Shown: positions 38,184 through 46,828, counted from the stretch's first letter. The stretch: 64,000 bases of DNA from Bradyrhizobium sp. CB1717 (GCF_029714325.1 NZ_CP121666.1:5952001-6016000), one strand, 5' to 3'. A program made the numbers and translations. Notes: generated by a model from the sequence alone, not told the origin.

Positions 38184-38262
38184 TGAAGGACCGCGCGCTC
38201 ACCTTGTCCACGGCAAGCAAGAGTGGCAATCTCAGTTGCGAATTGATCCAAGAGTCCTCGTC

Positions 38263-38637
38263 ATGCCGCGCGCCAGCGCCAAACCGCTTCCCCAGTTGAG
38301 CCTTCGCATCGACCTCGACGGCGAGGACCGGATCGGCCCCGGCAAGATCGAGCTGCTTGAGCAGATCCGCGAGCACGGCTCGATCTCGGCGGCCGGCCGC
38401 GCCATGGACATGTCCTACAAGCGCGCCTGGGACCTCGTCGACGAGATCAAGCGCATCTGCGGACATGCCGTGGTCGAGCCGCAGGCCGGCGGCAAGAACG
38501 GCGGCGGCGCCATGCTCACGCCGTTTGGCGAAAAGCTCGTCGCGCGCTACCGCAAGATCGAGCGCGACGCCGCGCGCGCCGTGCACAAGGAGCTGGAGGC
38601 GCTCAGGAGCGACATCGCCAGGTCGCGGAAGTCGTGA
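38263..38637 (+). CDS. Stand-alone ModE-type winged-HTH protein
   Basis: 124 residues from the ATG at 38263. It is the N-terminal domain of ModE only: IELLEQIREHGSISAAGRAM, MSYKRAWDLVDEIKR and GGKNGGGAMLTPFGEKLVARY. The TOBE molybdate-binding part is absent. It may act as a truncated regulator of molybdenum or related genes. It follows the HTH/binding-protein regulator by 80 bases on the same strand, so two ModE-like DNA-binding domains are encoded in a row. Confidence 0.88.
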   Translation: MPRASAKPLPQLSLRIDLDGEDRIGPGKIELLEQIREHGSISAAGRAMDMSYKRAWDLVDEIKRICGHAVVEPQAGGKNGGGAMLTPFGEKLVARYRKIERDAARAVHKELEALRSDIARSRKS

Positions 38638-38650
38638 ACACACTCTGCCA

Positions 38651-39028
38651 CTAGTTCGGCCGCACCGTCACTTCCGGCATCGGCTGCGTCAGCGCTTCGC
38701 CGAGCAGGCTCTGCTCCGCCTTCGGGATCGAGAAGCGGACCTTGAAGCCGTCCTCGGTCTGAAGCGTGATGATGCGCTGGGTCGTGTCGGTCGATTGCTC
38801 CAGCACCCAGGACGCCAGCGGATAGGCGTAGCGCAGGCTCTGGTCGCCGTAACGGGCCTTCAGCGCCGTCTCGAGCAATCCCGGCAGCGTCATGATGAGG
38901 GCGCCGACCTGGTTGAGCGAGACGCTGACGGCGGCAGGATTGCCGGTCACGTCCTCGAAGCCCAGCGAGATCGCGCCGCCGTCGGCCGCCACCTCGCAGG
39001 TCGTGAGCGCTCTGACCTTGATTTCCAT
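38651..39028 (-). CDS. Conserved hypothetical protein
   Basis: 125 residues, with GGAG 6 bases before the ATG. No signal or membrane segment. The composition is that of a soluble, beta-rich protein (KVRALTTCEVAADGGAISLGF, RIITLQTEDGFKVRFSIP). I do not recognise a family. It converges on the ModE-like gene with 13 bases between. The coding look is convincing (codon use and site), but nothing points to its role. Confidence 0.65.
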   Translation of the reverse strand: MEIKVRALTTCEVAADGGAISLGFEDVTGNPAAVSVSLNQVGALIMTLPGLLETALKARYGDQSLRYAYPLASWVLEQSTDTTQRIITLQTEDGFKVRFSIPKAEQSLLGEALTQPMPEVTVRPN

Positions 39029-39184
39029 CGAGAACTCCGGAGCGCAGTTCCGCTATATCCTGAAAAATATAGCGATAGTTGCGATCAGGTCCAGCCGGTT
39101 GTTTTGGAATATCTCGAACCGGCCGGAGGGAGCGTGGTTTCGACTTCGGACGGCGACACGGTCCCGGCAGCGCCACGCGGCCGC

Positions 39185-39763
39185 TTACATCAGCGGCTCG
39201 TCCTTCAGCGCCGACACCACCTGCTCGCCGCGCTCGGTCAGGCGATAGGTCACCAGCGGCCGGCTCGATGGCGGCTTGCGATCGATCTCGACGATGTAGC
39301 CGCGCACCATCAGCGCTTCGAAGCTGCCGTAATAGCCGAACATGCTGATCTGGTTCTGCTTCAGCAGCTTGAACTCGCGCAGGAGGCGGATCTCGTTGCC
39401 CGAGAGCAGCGAGCGGCGCACGCGCTGCACGAAGCGTGCGCGCTGCTCGAACCAGGCCTGATCGGGCAATTCATGTGCGGCCGGCGCCGGGTCGCGCTCG
39501 CAGGGGCGCAGCTCCGGCGCGGCGTCGGCCATCACCTGCGGCAGGCACGGCATGCTGCTGACGACCGCTTCCCTGGCGACATCGAGCAAGGCGATCGGCC
39601 AGCGCCGCTTGTTGTCCACCATCACCGGCGGCGGCACGACGTTGTCGCGCACGAGTTGCTCGAAGCGCCCGGCGGTCACGCCGACATAGGCGGCCGCCCG
39701 TCGGCGATCGACCAGACGGGTGTCCGGCCCGTGCTCCAGCTCGCAAGCGATGTTCCCGTCCAC
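39185..39763 (-). CDS. Putative DNA-binding protein with excisionase/AlpA-like helix-turn-helix
   Basis: 192 residues from a GTG at 39763. The frame is open to 39928, but that would overlap the divergent LysR start, and the extra residues look non-coding. An AlpA/MerR-like helix is read from LVDRRRAAAYVGVTAGRFEQ to RRWPIALLDVA. A winged-helix-like tail follows (LVTYRLTERGEQVVSAL). It is not beside an integrase, so a host regulator is as likely as a mobile-element remnant. The start is uncertain. Confidence 0.6.
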   Translation of the reverse strand: MDGNIACELEHGPDTRLVDRRRAAAYVGVTAGRFEQLVRDNVVPPPVMVDNKRRWPIALLDVAREAVVSSMPCLPQVMADAAPELRPCERDPAPAAHELPDQAWFEQRARFVQRVRRSLLSGNEIRLLREFKLLKQNQISMFGYYGSFEALMVRGYIVEIDRKPPSSRPLVTYRLTERGEQVVSALKDEPLM

Positions 39764-39926
39764 CCCGAAATCCCCTGGCGCCTCGTTGCGCACGGCATGG
39801 CGTCTTCCCGGCAGGGCCGGCCAAACCGGCGGCGAACCTAAGGAGAAGCAGCGCTCTCGAAAAGCAGAGAATTTCGCACATGTTGCTGCCGTTTCGGCAA
39901 CGGCTATAGTCTCCCCAGGGCACCCC

Positions 39927-40865
39927 ATGCGATTTCATTCACCCGCCATCCAGTACTTCCACGCGGTCCGCCGCACCGGCTCGATCCGCGCCGCGGCGCG
40001 CGTCCTGAACGTTGCCTCCTCGGCCGTCAGCCGCCAGATTCTCAAGCTGGAGCAAGAGGTTGGATCACCCTTGTTCGAGCGCAACGCGCGCGGCCTGACG
40101 CTGACGACGGTCGGCGAGATGCTGGCCCGGCATGTCATGAACGTGCTCCAGGACCTCGACCGCTTCCGCTCGGACGTCGCCTCCCTTTCCGGCGCCTGGA
40201 GCGGCACCGTCCGCATCGCCTGTATCGAATCGCTGACGGAATCCGTGCTGCCGGACCTGATCGCATCCCATCGCGGCCGGGCCCGCCGCGTCAGCTTCAC
40301 CACCGAGGTGAAGGGGTCGTCGGACGTGCTGGAGTCCTTGAGCCGCGGCGAAGCCGACATCGGCATCGCCATGGCGCTCCGCCACCCGCCCGATTTGCGG
40401 CAGGTCGCCCTGAAGCGGTTTCGTCTCGGCGCGGTGGTCGCACGCGAGCATCCGCTGGCGCGCCGCAAGACGGTGACGCTGGAGCAATGCCTCGCCTTCC
40501 CCGTCATCAACGCGCTGCCGGAGCTGTCGATCTATCATCTGCTGCAGCCGCTGATCGCGCAGCTCTCGGAGACGCCGGAGCCGGCGATCCAGGCCAACTC
40601 GATCGACCTGATGCGCGAGCTCGCCGCGCGCGGCGTCGGTGTGGCCTTCCAGACCCAGCTCGGCATCAACAGGCTGTCACGCGACGGCCAGCTCGTCTTC
40701 CTGCCGCTCGACAATGCCGGCAGCCCGGTCTGGTCCGATCTCGGCATCTATGTCCGTGCCGAGCGCACCCTGCCTGCCTACACCGAATCCCTCCTTCAGG
40801 AGCTGGTGCGCGAACTGGGCGAGCGCGAGCGGCGCGAGAACGCGGCCTATCCTCAGACGCCGTGA
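39927..40865 (+). CDS. LysR family transcriptional regulator
   Basis: 312 residues. The N-terminal winged HTH is classical (IQYFHAVRRTGSIRAAARVL, ASSAVSRQILKLEQEVGSPL, GLTLTTVGEML). The C-terminal effector domain has the usual two-lobe binding fold (VRIACIESLTESVLPDLI). The GSIRAAARVLNVASSAVSRQ stretch resembles regulators of the YwfM/HexA-like kind. Its target and ligand are unknown. It diverges from the HTH protein at 39185-39763, which may be a target. Confidence 0.9.
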   Translation: MRFHSPAIQYFHAVRRTGSIRAAARVLNVASSAVSRQILKLEQEVGSPLFERNARGLTLTTVGEMLARHVMNVLQDLDRFRSDVASLSGAWSGTVRIACIESLTESVLPDLIASHRGRARRVSFTTEVKGSSDVLESLSRGEADIGIAMALRHPPDLRQVALKRFRLGAVVAREHPLARRKTVTLEQCLAFPVINALPELSIYHLLQPLIAQLSETPEPAIQANSIDLMRELAARGVGVAFQTQLGINRLSRDGQLVFLPLDNAGSPVWSDLGIYVRAERTLPAYTESLLQELVRELGERERRENAAYPQTP

Positions 40866-40888
40866 CGTCCGGTCAGGTGCGCCCGCGC

Positions 40889-41473
40889 TCAGCCGTGGCC
40901 TGCCGCCTTGCGGTGGCCGTTCTCGCTGAGGCGGTCGACCCAGGCGATGCCGATCGCGGAGATGATGAAGGTCAGGTGGATCAAGACCTGCCACATCACG
41001 CCGCTCTCGGTGAAATTGCTGCGCGTGGTGCCGAGATTGCCGGCCTCGATGAAGGTCCGCAGCAGCGAGATCGAAGAGATGCCGATGATCGCCATCGCCA
41101 GCTTGATCTTGAGCACGCTGGCATTGACGTGGCTCAGCCATTCCGGCTCGTCGGGATGGCCGCTCAGGTTGAGACGGGAGACGAAGGTCTCGTAACCGCC
41201 GACGATCACCATCACCAAGAGGTTCGAGATCATGACGACGTCGATCAGTCCGAGCACGACGAGCATGATCTGCTGCTCGCTGGCATCGAACGAATGCACG
41301 ACCAGGTGCCAGAGCTCTTTCAGGAACAGCAGCACGTAGACGCCCTGCGCGATGATCAGGCCGACATAGAGCGGCACCTGCAGCCAGCGCGAGCCGAAGA
41401 TCAGCTGCGCGAACGGGCCGATTTGCGGCCGCGACAACGGCGCAACCAAATGTGCTTTGGGTTCAGGCTTCAT
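40889..41473 (-). CDS. YqhA/UPF0114 family membrane protein (TIGR00645)
   Basis: 194 residues. Three to four helices: WLQVPLYVGLIIAQGVYVLL, IMLVVLGLIDVVMISNLLVM, VLKIKLAMAIIGISSISLL and VLIHLTFIISAIGIAWVD. The VPLYxGLIIAQ and VMISNLLVMVIVGGYETFVS stretches are the core of this family. Function is not known. It is downstream of a TerC-like gene on the same strand (48-base gap), so it may be part of the same membrane-stress cluster. Confidence 0.9.
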   Translation of the reverse strand: MKPEPKAHLVAPLSRPQIGPFAQLIFGSRWLQVPLYVGLIIAQGVYVLLFLKELWHLVVHSFDASEQQIMLVVLGLIDVVMISNLLVMVIVGGYETFVSRLNLSGHPDEPEWLSHVNASVLKIKLAMAIIGISSISLLRTFIEAGNLGTTRSNFTESGVMWQVLIHLTFIISAIGIAWVDRLSENGHRKAAGHG

Positions 41474-41521
41474 TGATCACTCCGGAGTGCAGGCAGGAGA
41501 TTTCGCTTCAAGGATTCGCGC

Positions 41522-42157
41522 TCAGAGACTCGCGATCACGGGCGCGAGCTCGAGCGAGCCGCGATAGATCATCTCGAAGGCGACGTAAACGATGATGGCG
41601 AGACCGACATAGGCGATCCAGCGCTGCTTCTGCAGCACCCGGCCGAGCAGGTCGGCGGCAACGCCCATCATCGCGACCGACAACAGCAGGCCGAAGGCCA
41701 GGATGTAGGGGTGCTCGCGCGCGGCGCCCGCGACCGCGAGCACGTTGTCCAGCGACATCGAGACGTCGGCGGCGACGATCTGCACCGCGGCTTGGCCGAA
41801 GGTCTTTCGCTGCACCGGCGCGCTACCTGCGCCGCCGCCATGGTTGAATGCGAGCTCGCCCGAATGCGGCTGTTCGCGCAGCTCGCGCCACATCTTCCAG
41901 CACACCCAGAGCAGCAGCACGCCGCCGGCGAGCAGAAGGCCGATCACCTGCAACAGCTGGGTCGCGACGCCGGCAAACACGATGCGCAAGCCAGTTGCCG
42001 CGGCAATGCCGACGATGATGGCGCGCCGGCGCTGATCGGCCGGAAGGCCGGCCGCGGCAAGACCGATGACGACGGCGTTGTCGCCGGCAAGCACGAGGTC
42101 GATCAGGACGACCTGAAGCAGTGCAGACAGCGCGTCGGCGGTGATGAATTCAGTCAT
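41522..42157 (-). CDS. TerC family integral membrane protein
   Basis: 211 residues with about seven helices. The two conserved acidic motifs are DLVLAGDNAVVIG near residue 20 and DVSMSLDNVLAVAG near residue 130. These are expected for TerC/YjbE-like proteins, linked to Mn2+ export and metalation of exported enzymes or to tellurite resistance. The ATG overlaps the stop of the upstream PGPGW gene (ATGA). No yybP-ykoY-type leader can lie directly upstream, because the gene starts inside its neighbour. Confidence 0.9.
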   Translation of the reverse strand: MTEFITADALSALLQVVLIDLVLAGDNAVVIGLAAAGLPADQRRRAIIVGIAAATGLRIVFAGVATQLLQVIGLLLAGGVLLLWVCWKMWRELREQPHSGELAFNHGGGAGSAPVQRKTFGQAAVQIVAADVSMSLDNVLAVAGAAREHPYILAFGLLLSVAMMGVAADLLGRVLQKQRWIAYVGLAIIVYVAFEMIYRGSLELAPVIASL

Positions 42158-42516
42158 GATTGATCATTTTTCGGTGTGGACGGATCGAGCCAATGCGGCT
42201 TCTTCCGCTCGATCCAGTCGAAGACCTTTGAACGGGAGGAACGCAGCGCCGGCACGTCCTCGGCGAGCAGCGCAAGGCCAAGCGGCAGCATCCAGACGCC
42301 GAGCACCGGCAGGAAGGAGAGCACTCCGCCGACGACGAGCAGCGCGCCCGAGGGGATCCGCACCCAGCGGCTGGACGGCTTGAGCAGATAGCTGACGGTG
42401 TCGGCCATGCGCGGCGGCAGGCGGTGGACGAGCTTGTCGAGGCGCGGATCGCCGCCGGCCAGCTGGCTGGCGGCGCCCGCCGTCCCGGTCGTGTGCTCAT
42501 CCGATGCTGTGCTCAT
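42154..42516 (-). CDS. Small membrane protein of the PGPGW type
   Basis: 120 residues from the ATG at 42516, with AGGAG 5 bases upstream inside the preceding terB gene. A GTG at 42522 overlaps the terB stop and is an alternative. One or two hydrophobic stretches, SGALLVVGGVLSFLPVLGVW and MLPLGLALLAEDVPAL, have the P-x-G-x-x-x-P pattern of the PGPGW family. Role unknown. It is the middle gene of a coupled trio between terB and terC. Confidence 0.72.
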   Translation of the reverse strand: MSTASDEHTTGTAGAASQLAGGDPRLDKLVHRLPPRMADTVSYLLKPSSRWVRIPSGALLVVGGVLSFLPVLGVWMLPLGLALLAEDVPALRSSRSKVFDWIERKKPHWLDPSTPKNDQS

Positions 42517-42518
42517 GC

Positions 42519-42974
42519 TCACTCCTTTGGGGCGGAGCTCACCGCACCCGGCCCGACCTGCTTTGCGCGCGGCAGCACCAGCGTCAAAAGCCGCAGCAGC
42601 TTGATCGCCTGCACCTCATGCGGATGCACGTCCTCGTCCGCGGCCGCGACGCGCTCCGACAGCTCGATCAGATGCGACGACAGCGGCATGTTCGAAACCG
42701 GCCGCAGCGTGTCGATCACCACATTGGCAAAGTCCGGCTCTTCCAATCGTTCCGCCAGTTCGTCGAACATCGAAAGCAGCCGCTCGTCGCCGATATGCGG
42801 CGCCAATCCGCGATCCCTGATGAAGCGGATCACCTCGTCACGCTCGACCGGCGAGACGCGCCGGTCGGCCACGGCGACCAGCGCGCCGGCAATGACCAGC
42901 GCCACTGCGGCCTGCTCGTTCAGGCTGGACGGTTCGGTGATCTCGATTGTATTTGAGAATTTGGCGTCAGACAT
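42519..42974 (-). CDS. TerB-like tellurite resistance family protein
   Basis: 151 residues from the ATG at 42974. The helical TerB core is seen in AAVALVIAGALVAVADRRVS, with paired acidic motifs (SPVERDEVIRFI and VAAADEDVHPHEVQAIKLL), which are the proposed metal-binding sites. Soluble. First gene of a three-gene unit with PGPGW and TerC-like membrane proteins, all overlapping by 4 or a few bases. The set fits a membrane-associated Ter-type stress response. Confidence 0.86.
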   Translation of the reverse strand: MSDAKFSNTIEITEPSSLNEQAAVALVIAGALVAVADRRVSPVERDEVIRFIRDRGLAPHIGDERLLSMFDELAERLEEPDFANVVIDTLRPVSNMPLSSHLIELSERVAAADEDVHPHEVQAIKLLRLLTLVLPRAKQVGPGAVSSAPKE

Positions 42975-43610
42975 CGTTGCTCCTCGTTTTGCGCAAATGG
43001 CCGCGCGGAGCTGCGATGGGGACGGCGGGTCGGAAGGAACTCGATAAGGCCCGACGGTCGGCCGATCCATCGCATTCGCGCGGGACAGGTCATCCGACAT
43101 CGCGAGGTTTGCCGACATCTGTCGGCGTCCTCGCCAGAGGGGCCCGGATTCTTGTTCGCCTCAGAGATAAAGATGGGTCTGTCGGAATCAAGGCGATACG
43201 ACTGCGACCAGCCGCCGCATCGGTTCCGTGTTGCCTTGTTTGGTTAAGCAGTTGCGCACGCAGCCCCCGTGTCCCGGACGGGAACGGGAGCGCAAGGTTT
43301 CGTACACACCTGTTTCAACACCGTCATTGCGAGCGTAGCGAAGCAATCCAGACTGTCTCCGCGGAAAGACTCTGGATTGCTTCGCTACGCTCGCAATGAC
43401 GGAGTGTGGGCGACGGCGTCGCTCCTTCAATTCGCGCCTCGACAAGATGCGCGACGGGACGGCGACATCGCAGCCGTGTCACGATGGTTCGCTACGATCT
43501 CGGGAACGAGCGCCCCGATGGCGCGCAGCGCTGCTGCGCCGCCATAGCGCCCGCGCAAGCTTCGGCGGCGAAAGTGCCGTCCGTGAATTTCGATGATCGC
43601 GGAGAAGCGC
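42975..43610. other. 636-base gap without a supported gene
   Basis: Only the perfect dispersed palindrome at 43322-43401 stands out. The rest has no frame with both a good site and protein-like composition. It should contain the terB-operon promoter on the left and the promoter of the gene at 43611 on the right. I could not assign either. Confidence 0.5.
43322..43401. repeat. Dispersed palindromic intergenic repeat, perfect 31-base arms
   Basis: The arms 43322-43352 and 43371-43401 are exact reverse complements, beginning CGTCATTGCGAGCGTAGCG. The 18-base centre contains CCGCGG. The same family occurs at 18779-18856. It would form a very stable hairpin in RNA. No coding role here. The perfect match suggests recent arrival or gene conversion. 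Confidence 0.9.
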
Positions 43611-43796
43611 ATGAACAGCATCACGTCCTGCACCGGCTGCGGCCATGCGCTTGTCCCGATGCTGACGGCCAAGGGCCGCGCGGAGCTGAGCTGCCTCTGG
43701 TGCGAAGGCATCGACGCGCGCGCGGTGGACATGGCGAAGTGGGCGGACAGCCCATCCGGCAAGCCCGAGCGGATGGCTCGTCGGTCGTTCGAATGA
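43611..43796 (+). CDS. Small zinc-ribbon-like protein
   Basis: 61 residues from the ATG at 43611, with GGAGAAG before it. Two CxxC pairs, SCTGCGHAL and LSCLWCEGID, about 20 residues apart suggest a single zinc site. No signal peptide and no membrane span. The family is not named, but the pattern is that of short alphaproteobacterial zinc-ribbon proteins. Alone on its strand here, with nothing that suggests a partner. Confidence 0.7.
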   Translation: MNSITSCTGCGHALVPMLTAKGRAELSCLWCEGIDARAVDMAKWADSPSGKPERMARRSFE

Positions 43797-44142
43797 GCGG
43801 TATCAGACGCTGAGCCGGCGGCATTCGCCTATGCCCGCGACTTGCAGGGCTGCATGCCGTTTGCAGGACATGCCGACAAATTAGACAAGATACACCCCCG
43901 CACCGGACTTGCGGGCTTTGCGAGTTGGCCCGGGCAGGTTGGTGAACATGTTCCCTAACCTCAGGCGCAATCTCGATTTTTTTCGCGCCGCGTGAAGCCG
44001 GAGAGCTTGCGCGCTGTGCCGTGCGCCGACTGGCCCAAAATTCGCAAGACATCGTTACGCCGGATTCCCTGCCCTCCCACGACAGGAGCAGCAAGATGCG
44101 TGCGCCCAGCTCCGGGATGACGGCATCACATCGGAGAATGCC
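43797..44142. other. 346-base gap without a supported gene
   Basis: A 6-base hairpin, CCCGCA/TGCGGG, with a 7-base loop lies at 43897-43915 and is followed by CTTTG. It may end the small zinc-ribbon transcript, but is weak. GGAGAATGCC at the right edge is the ribosome site of the cupin gene. I see nothing else. Confidence 0.4.
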
Positions 44143-45282
44143 ATGAACGTGCATGCCGCGGGCGATCTCAAATTCACCGGCCTCACCCGTCCGGATGGCA
44201 CACCCCTTCGCCTGAATAACCAGGATTTCGTCGCGATCGACCGCGACAAGAATGCGAAATATGAGGCGACCTACCGGCCGCAGGCGCTCTACAACCGCGC
44301 TAATGAGGGCTTCCACGCCAACAACGAGACCTTCCTGCTGCACGAGGTCGCGACCAACCTGCCGATCTACCGCCCGGATACCGGTCCCACCGATTTCCAC
44401 CTTCATCTTCCGCCGGGCGGCTTCCAGCTCGTGCTGGTCACCTCGGGCGCATTCACCTTCGACTATGACGGACGCTGGTACAATGTCGGCCCCGGCGCGG
44501 TGATGCTGCAAAGCGCGATCGTGCATCGCCAGCTGTTCTACACTTGGTCGGGCCTGTCGACCGAAGAGAACCTGAAGACGCCGCAGACGGTGGTGCCCGA
44601 TCCGATCTCGATGGGCTATTCCGGCAAATTCCTCGAAGCCTTCATCACCGATCCTACCACCTTTCCGAACCCGACCATTGTCGGCCCGGACCAGATCAAT
44701 GAGGACGAAACGCCGCGCGTGGCCTGGAGCCATCCGCTGCATGACCGCCCGGCCAATGCCGGCTTCTGGCTTCAGGATCCCCTGGCGCTGGACGCGCTGT
44801 TCAAGCCGCTCACCGATGGTTCTGTCAAATCAGCCATGCCGGTTTACGTGCGCGATATCGGCATCGAGATTCCGAGCGGGCATCTCGTCACTGGCCACAT
44901 CGTCGCGACCGACCCGCGTGGCCACGCACTCTTGCCGAAGAGCACGTCTGCCGCAGCGGACGCGACCTGTTTTGCGAAGGGCGAGGTCGTGATCTACCGC
45001 GTCATTCGCGGCACGGCCGAGTTCAAGAAGAAGTCCGGCGAGAGCTTCCAGCTCTCCGCCGGCGATGTGGTGACGGCGGGCAAGGAGTCCATCAGCCTCG
45101 TCGCCGTCGGCGAGAACACCCAGGTCCTCCGCCTCGGCCTGCTCAAGGGCATGAACGAGTTGCGCAGCTGGACGCCGACGCAGCGCGACGAGATCGACGG
45201 CCTCGCCGGCCAGATCATCACCCACAAGGATATCCGTCCCCTGCGCACCGAGGGCAAGCCGGTCGGGTATCTGTATAGCTGA
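44143..45282 (+). CDS. Bicupin protein of unknown function
   Basis: 379 residues, with GGAG ahead of the ATG. Two cupin-like barrels are read. The first contains FHLHLPPGGFQLVLVTSGAF with the glycine-rich turn after it. The second is marked by VIYRVIRGTAEFKKKSGESF and LSAGDVVTAGKES. The first has His-x-His (FHLH) as a possible metal site; the second lacks an obvious one. No signal peptide. Dioxygenase-like or binding roles are both possible. Confidence 0.72.
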   Translation: MNVHAAGDLKFTGLTRPDGTPLRLNNQDFVAIDRDKNAKYEATYRPQALYNRANEGFHANNETFLLHEVATNLPIYRPDTGPTDFHLHLPPGGFQLVLVTSGAFTFDYDGRWYNVGPGAVMLQSAIVHRQLFYTWSGLSTEENLKTPQTVVPDPISMGYSGKFLEAFITDPTTFPNPTIVGPDQINEDETPRVAWSHPLHDRPANAGFWLQDPLALDALFKPLTDGSVKSAMPVYVRDIGIEIPSGHLVTGHIVATDPRGHALLPKSTSAAADATCFAKGEVVIYRVIRGTAEFKKKSGESFQLSAGDVVTAGKESISLVAVGENTQVLRLGLLKGMNELRSWTPTQRDEIDGLAGQIITHKDIRPLRTEGKPVGYLYS

Positions 45283-45319
45283 AGCGGGTCGCAGCTAGAC
45301 GCCCGCGGCTTTCTTCCTT

Positions 45320-45339
45320 CTCCCCTTGTACAAGGGGAG
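45320..45339. repeat. Short palindromic relative of the dispersed 140-base repeat; possible bidirectional terminator
   Basis: CTCCCCTTGTACAAGGGGAG is a perfect 20-base palindrome between the converging cupin and gor genes. Both of its flanks, TTTCTTCCTT and AGGGTAA, also flank the longer repeats near 59051 and 61842. It reads as the outer arms of that repeat joined together after loss of the middle. Confidence 0.65.
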
Positions 45340-45390
45340 AGGGTAAGCGCGCACCAACTTGTTCGATTGAGAGTGCTCGTACCGCCGGTC

Positions 45391-46779
45391 CTACTCCGCC
45401 GCCTGACGCACGTGCCGCGCGGTCGGGGTGCGCATGGTGACGAGCTCTTCGGCCGCGGTCGGATGCAGCGCGATGGTCGCGTCGAAATCCGCCTTGGTCG
45501 CCTTCATCTTCACCGCGATCGCCACCACCTGGGTGACCTCGGCGGCGCAATCGCCAACGATGTGGCAGCCGAGCACGCGATCGGTCGAACCGTCGACCAC
45601 GAGCTTCATCAGCACGCGCGTGTCGCGGCCGGACATGGTCGCCTTGATCGGGCGGAACGTCGTCTTGTAGATGTCGACGCGACTGAACTGCGCGCGCGCC
45701 TCGGTTTCCGTCAGACCAACCGTGCCGACCTCCGGCTGCGAGAACACGGCCGTCGGGATGTTGGCGTGATCCACCTGCACCTCGCGCTTGCCGAACACGG
45801 TGTCGGCGAAGGCATGACCCTCGCGAATCGCGACCGGCGTCAGGTTGAAACGGTGGGTGACGTCGCCGATGGCATAGATGCTGTCGACCGAGCTCTTGGA
45901 GAAATGGTCGACCGCGATGCCGCCGTTCTTCGGATTGATGGCGACGCCGGCGTTCTCCAGGCCGAGATTGGCGACGTTGGGATGGCGGCCGATCGCGAAC
46001 ATCACCTGGTCCGAGGCGATGCTCGAGCCGTTCGACAGATGCGTGGTGAACTCGTCGCCGTGGCGGTCGACCTTGGCCACCGTGCAGCCGGTGAGGATGG
46101 TGATGCCCTGCTTCTCCATCTCGGAGCGGACATGGGCGCGCACGTCCTCGTCGAAGCCGCGCAAGATGTTGTCGCCGCGATAGATCACGGTGACGTCGGA
46201 GCCGAAGCCGGCGAAGATGCCGGCGAACTCCAGCGCGATGTAGCCGCCGCCCTGGATCACGATCCGCTTCGGCAGCTTCTTGAGGTGAAACGCCTCGTTG
46301 GACGAGATCACGTGCTCGATGCCGGGAATCGCCGCGCCGTGGTTGGGCGCGCCGCCGGTGGCGATGAGGATGTACTTCGCCCTGATCTTGCGGTCGTTCT
46401 CGAGCAGGCGGACGGTGTGCTTGTCCTCGATCGCCGCGCGGCTCTTGACGATCTGCGCGCCCGACTTCTCGACATTCGTCGTGTAGGCCGCCTCCAGTCG
46501 CGCGATTTCCTTGTCCTTGTTGGCGATCAGCGTCGCCCAGTCGAAGCTCATGGACGGGATGGTCCAGCCGAAGCCGGCGGCGTCCTCGATCTCGTGACGG
46601 ACATGCGAGCCGATCACGAACAGCTTCTTGGGCACGCAGCCGCGGATCACGCAGGTGCCGCCCATGCGGTACTCTTCCGCGATCATCACGCGGGCGCCGT
46701 GACCGGCCGCGATGCGGGCGGCACGCACGCCGCCCGAGCCGCCACCGATGACGAAGAGGTCGACGTCGAATTCAGCCAT
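45391..46779 (-). CDS. gor: Glutathione-disulfide reductase
   Basis: 462 residues, normal length. FAD-binding VIGGGSGGVRAARIA at the N-terminus, redox pair in GGTCVIRGCVPKK, NADPH fold GGGYIALEFAGIF, second FAD motif DSIYAIGDVTHR and the catalytic His-Glu near the end (ALHPTAAEE). The arginine-rich NADPH loop supports NADPH. It keeps glutathione reduced in the cytoplasm. Last in a likely operon after rpiA and a DUF2059 gene (49-base gap). Confidence 0.95.
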   Translation of the reverse strand: MAEFDVDLFVIGGGSGGVRAARIAAGHGARVMIAEEYRMGGTCVIRGCVPKKLFVIGSHVRHEIEDAAGFGWTIPSMSFDWATLIANKDKEIARLEAAYTTNVEKSGAQIVKSRAAIEDKHTVRLLENDRKIRAKYILIATGGAPNHGAAIPGIEHVISSNEAFHLKKLPKRIVIQGGGYIALEFAGIFAGFGSDVTVIYRGDNILRGFDEDVRAHVRSEMEKQGITILTGCTVAKVDRHGDEFTTHLSNGSSIASDQVMFAIGRHPNVANLGLENAGVAINPKNGGIAVDHFSKSSVDSIYAIGDVTHRFNLTPVAIREGHAFADTVFGKREVQVDHANIPTAVFSQPEVGTVGLTETEARAQFSRVDIYKTTFRPIKATMSGRDTRVLMKLVVDGSTDRVLGCHIVGDCAAEVTQVVAIAVKMKATKADFDATIALHPTAAEELVTMRTPTARHVRQAAE

Positions 46780-46828
46780 TGTCCACTCCGACCTCTTCTT
46801 TCAAGGATTACTGATCAGATAGGTACCG

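Noticed and set aside
42157..42300. Mn2+-sensing yybP-ykoY riboswitch before terC
   Set aside because: terC starts inside the upstream coding region by an ATGA overlap, so no untranslated leader exists there, and none was seen before terB.
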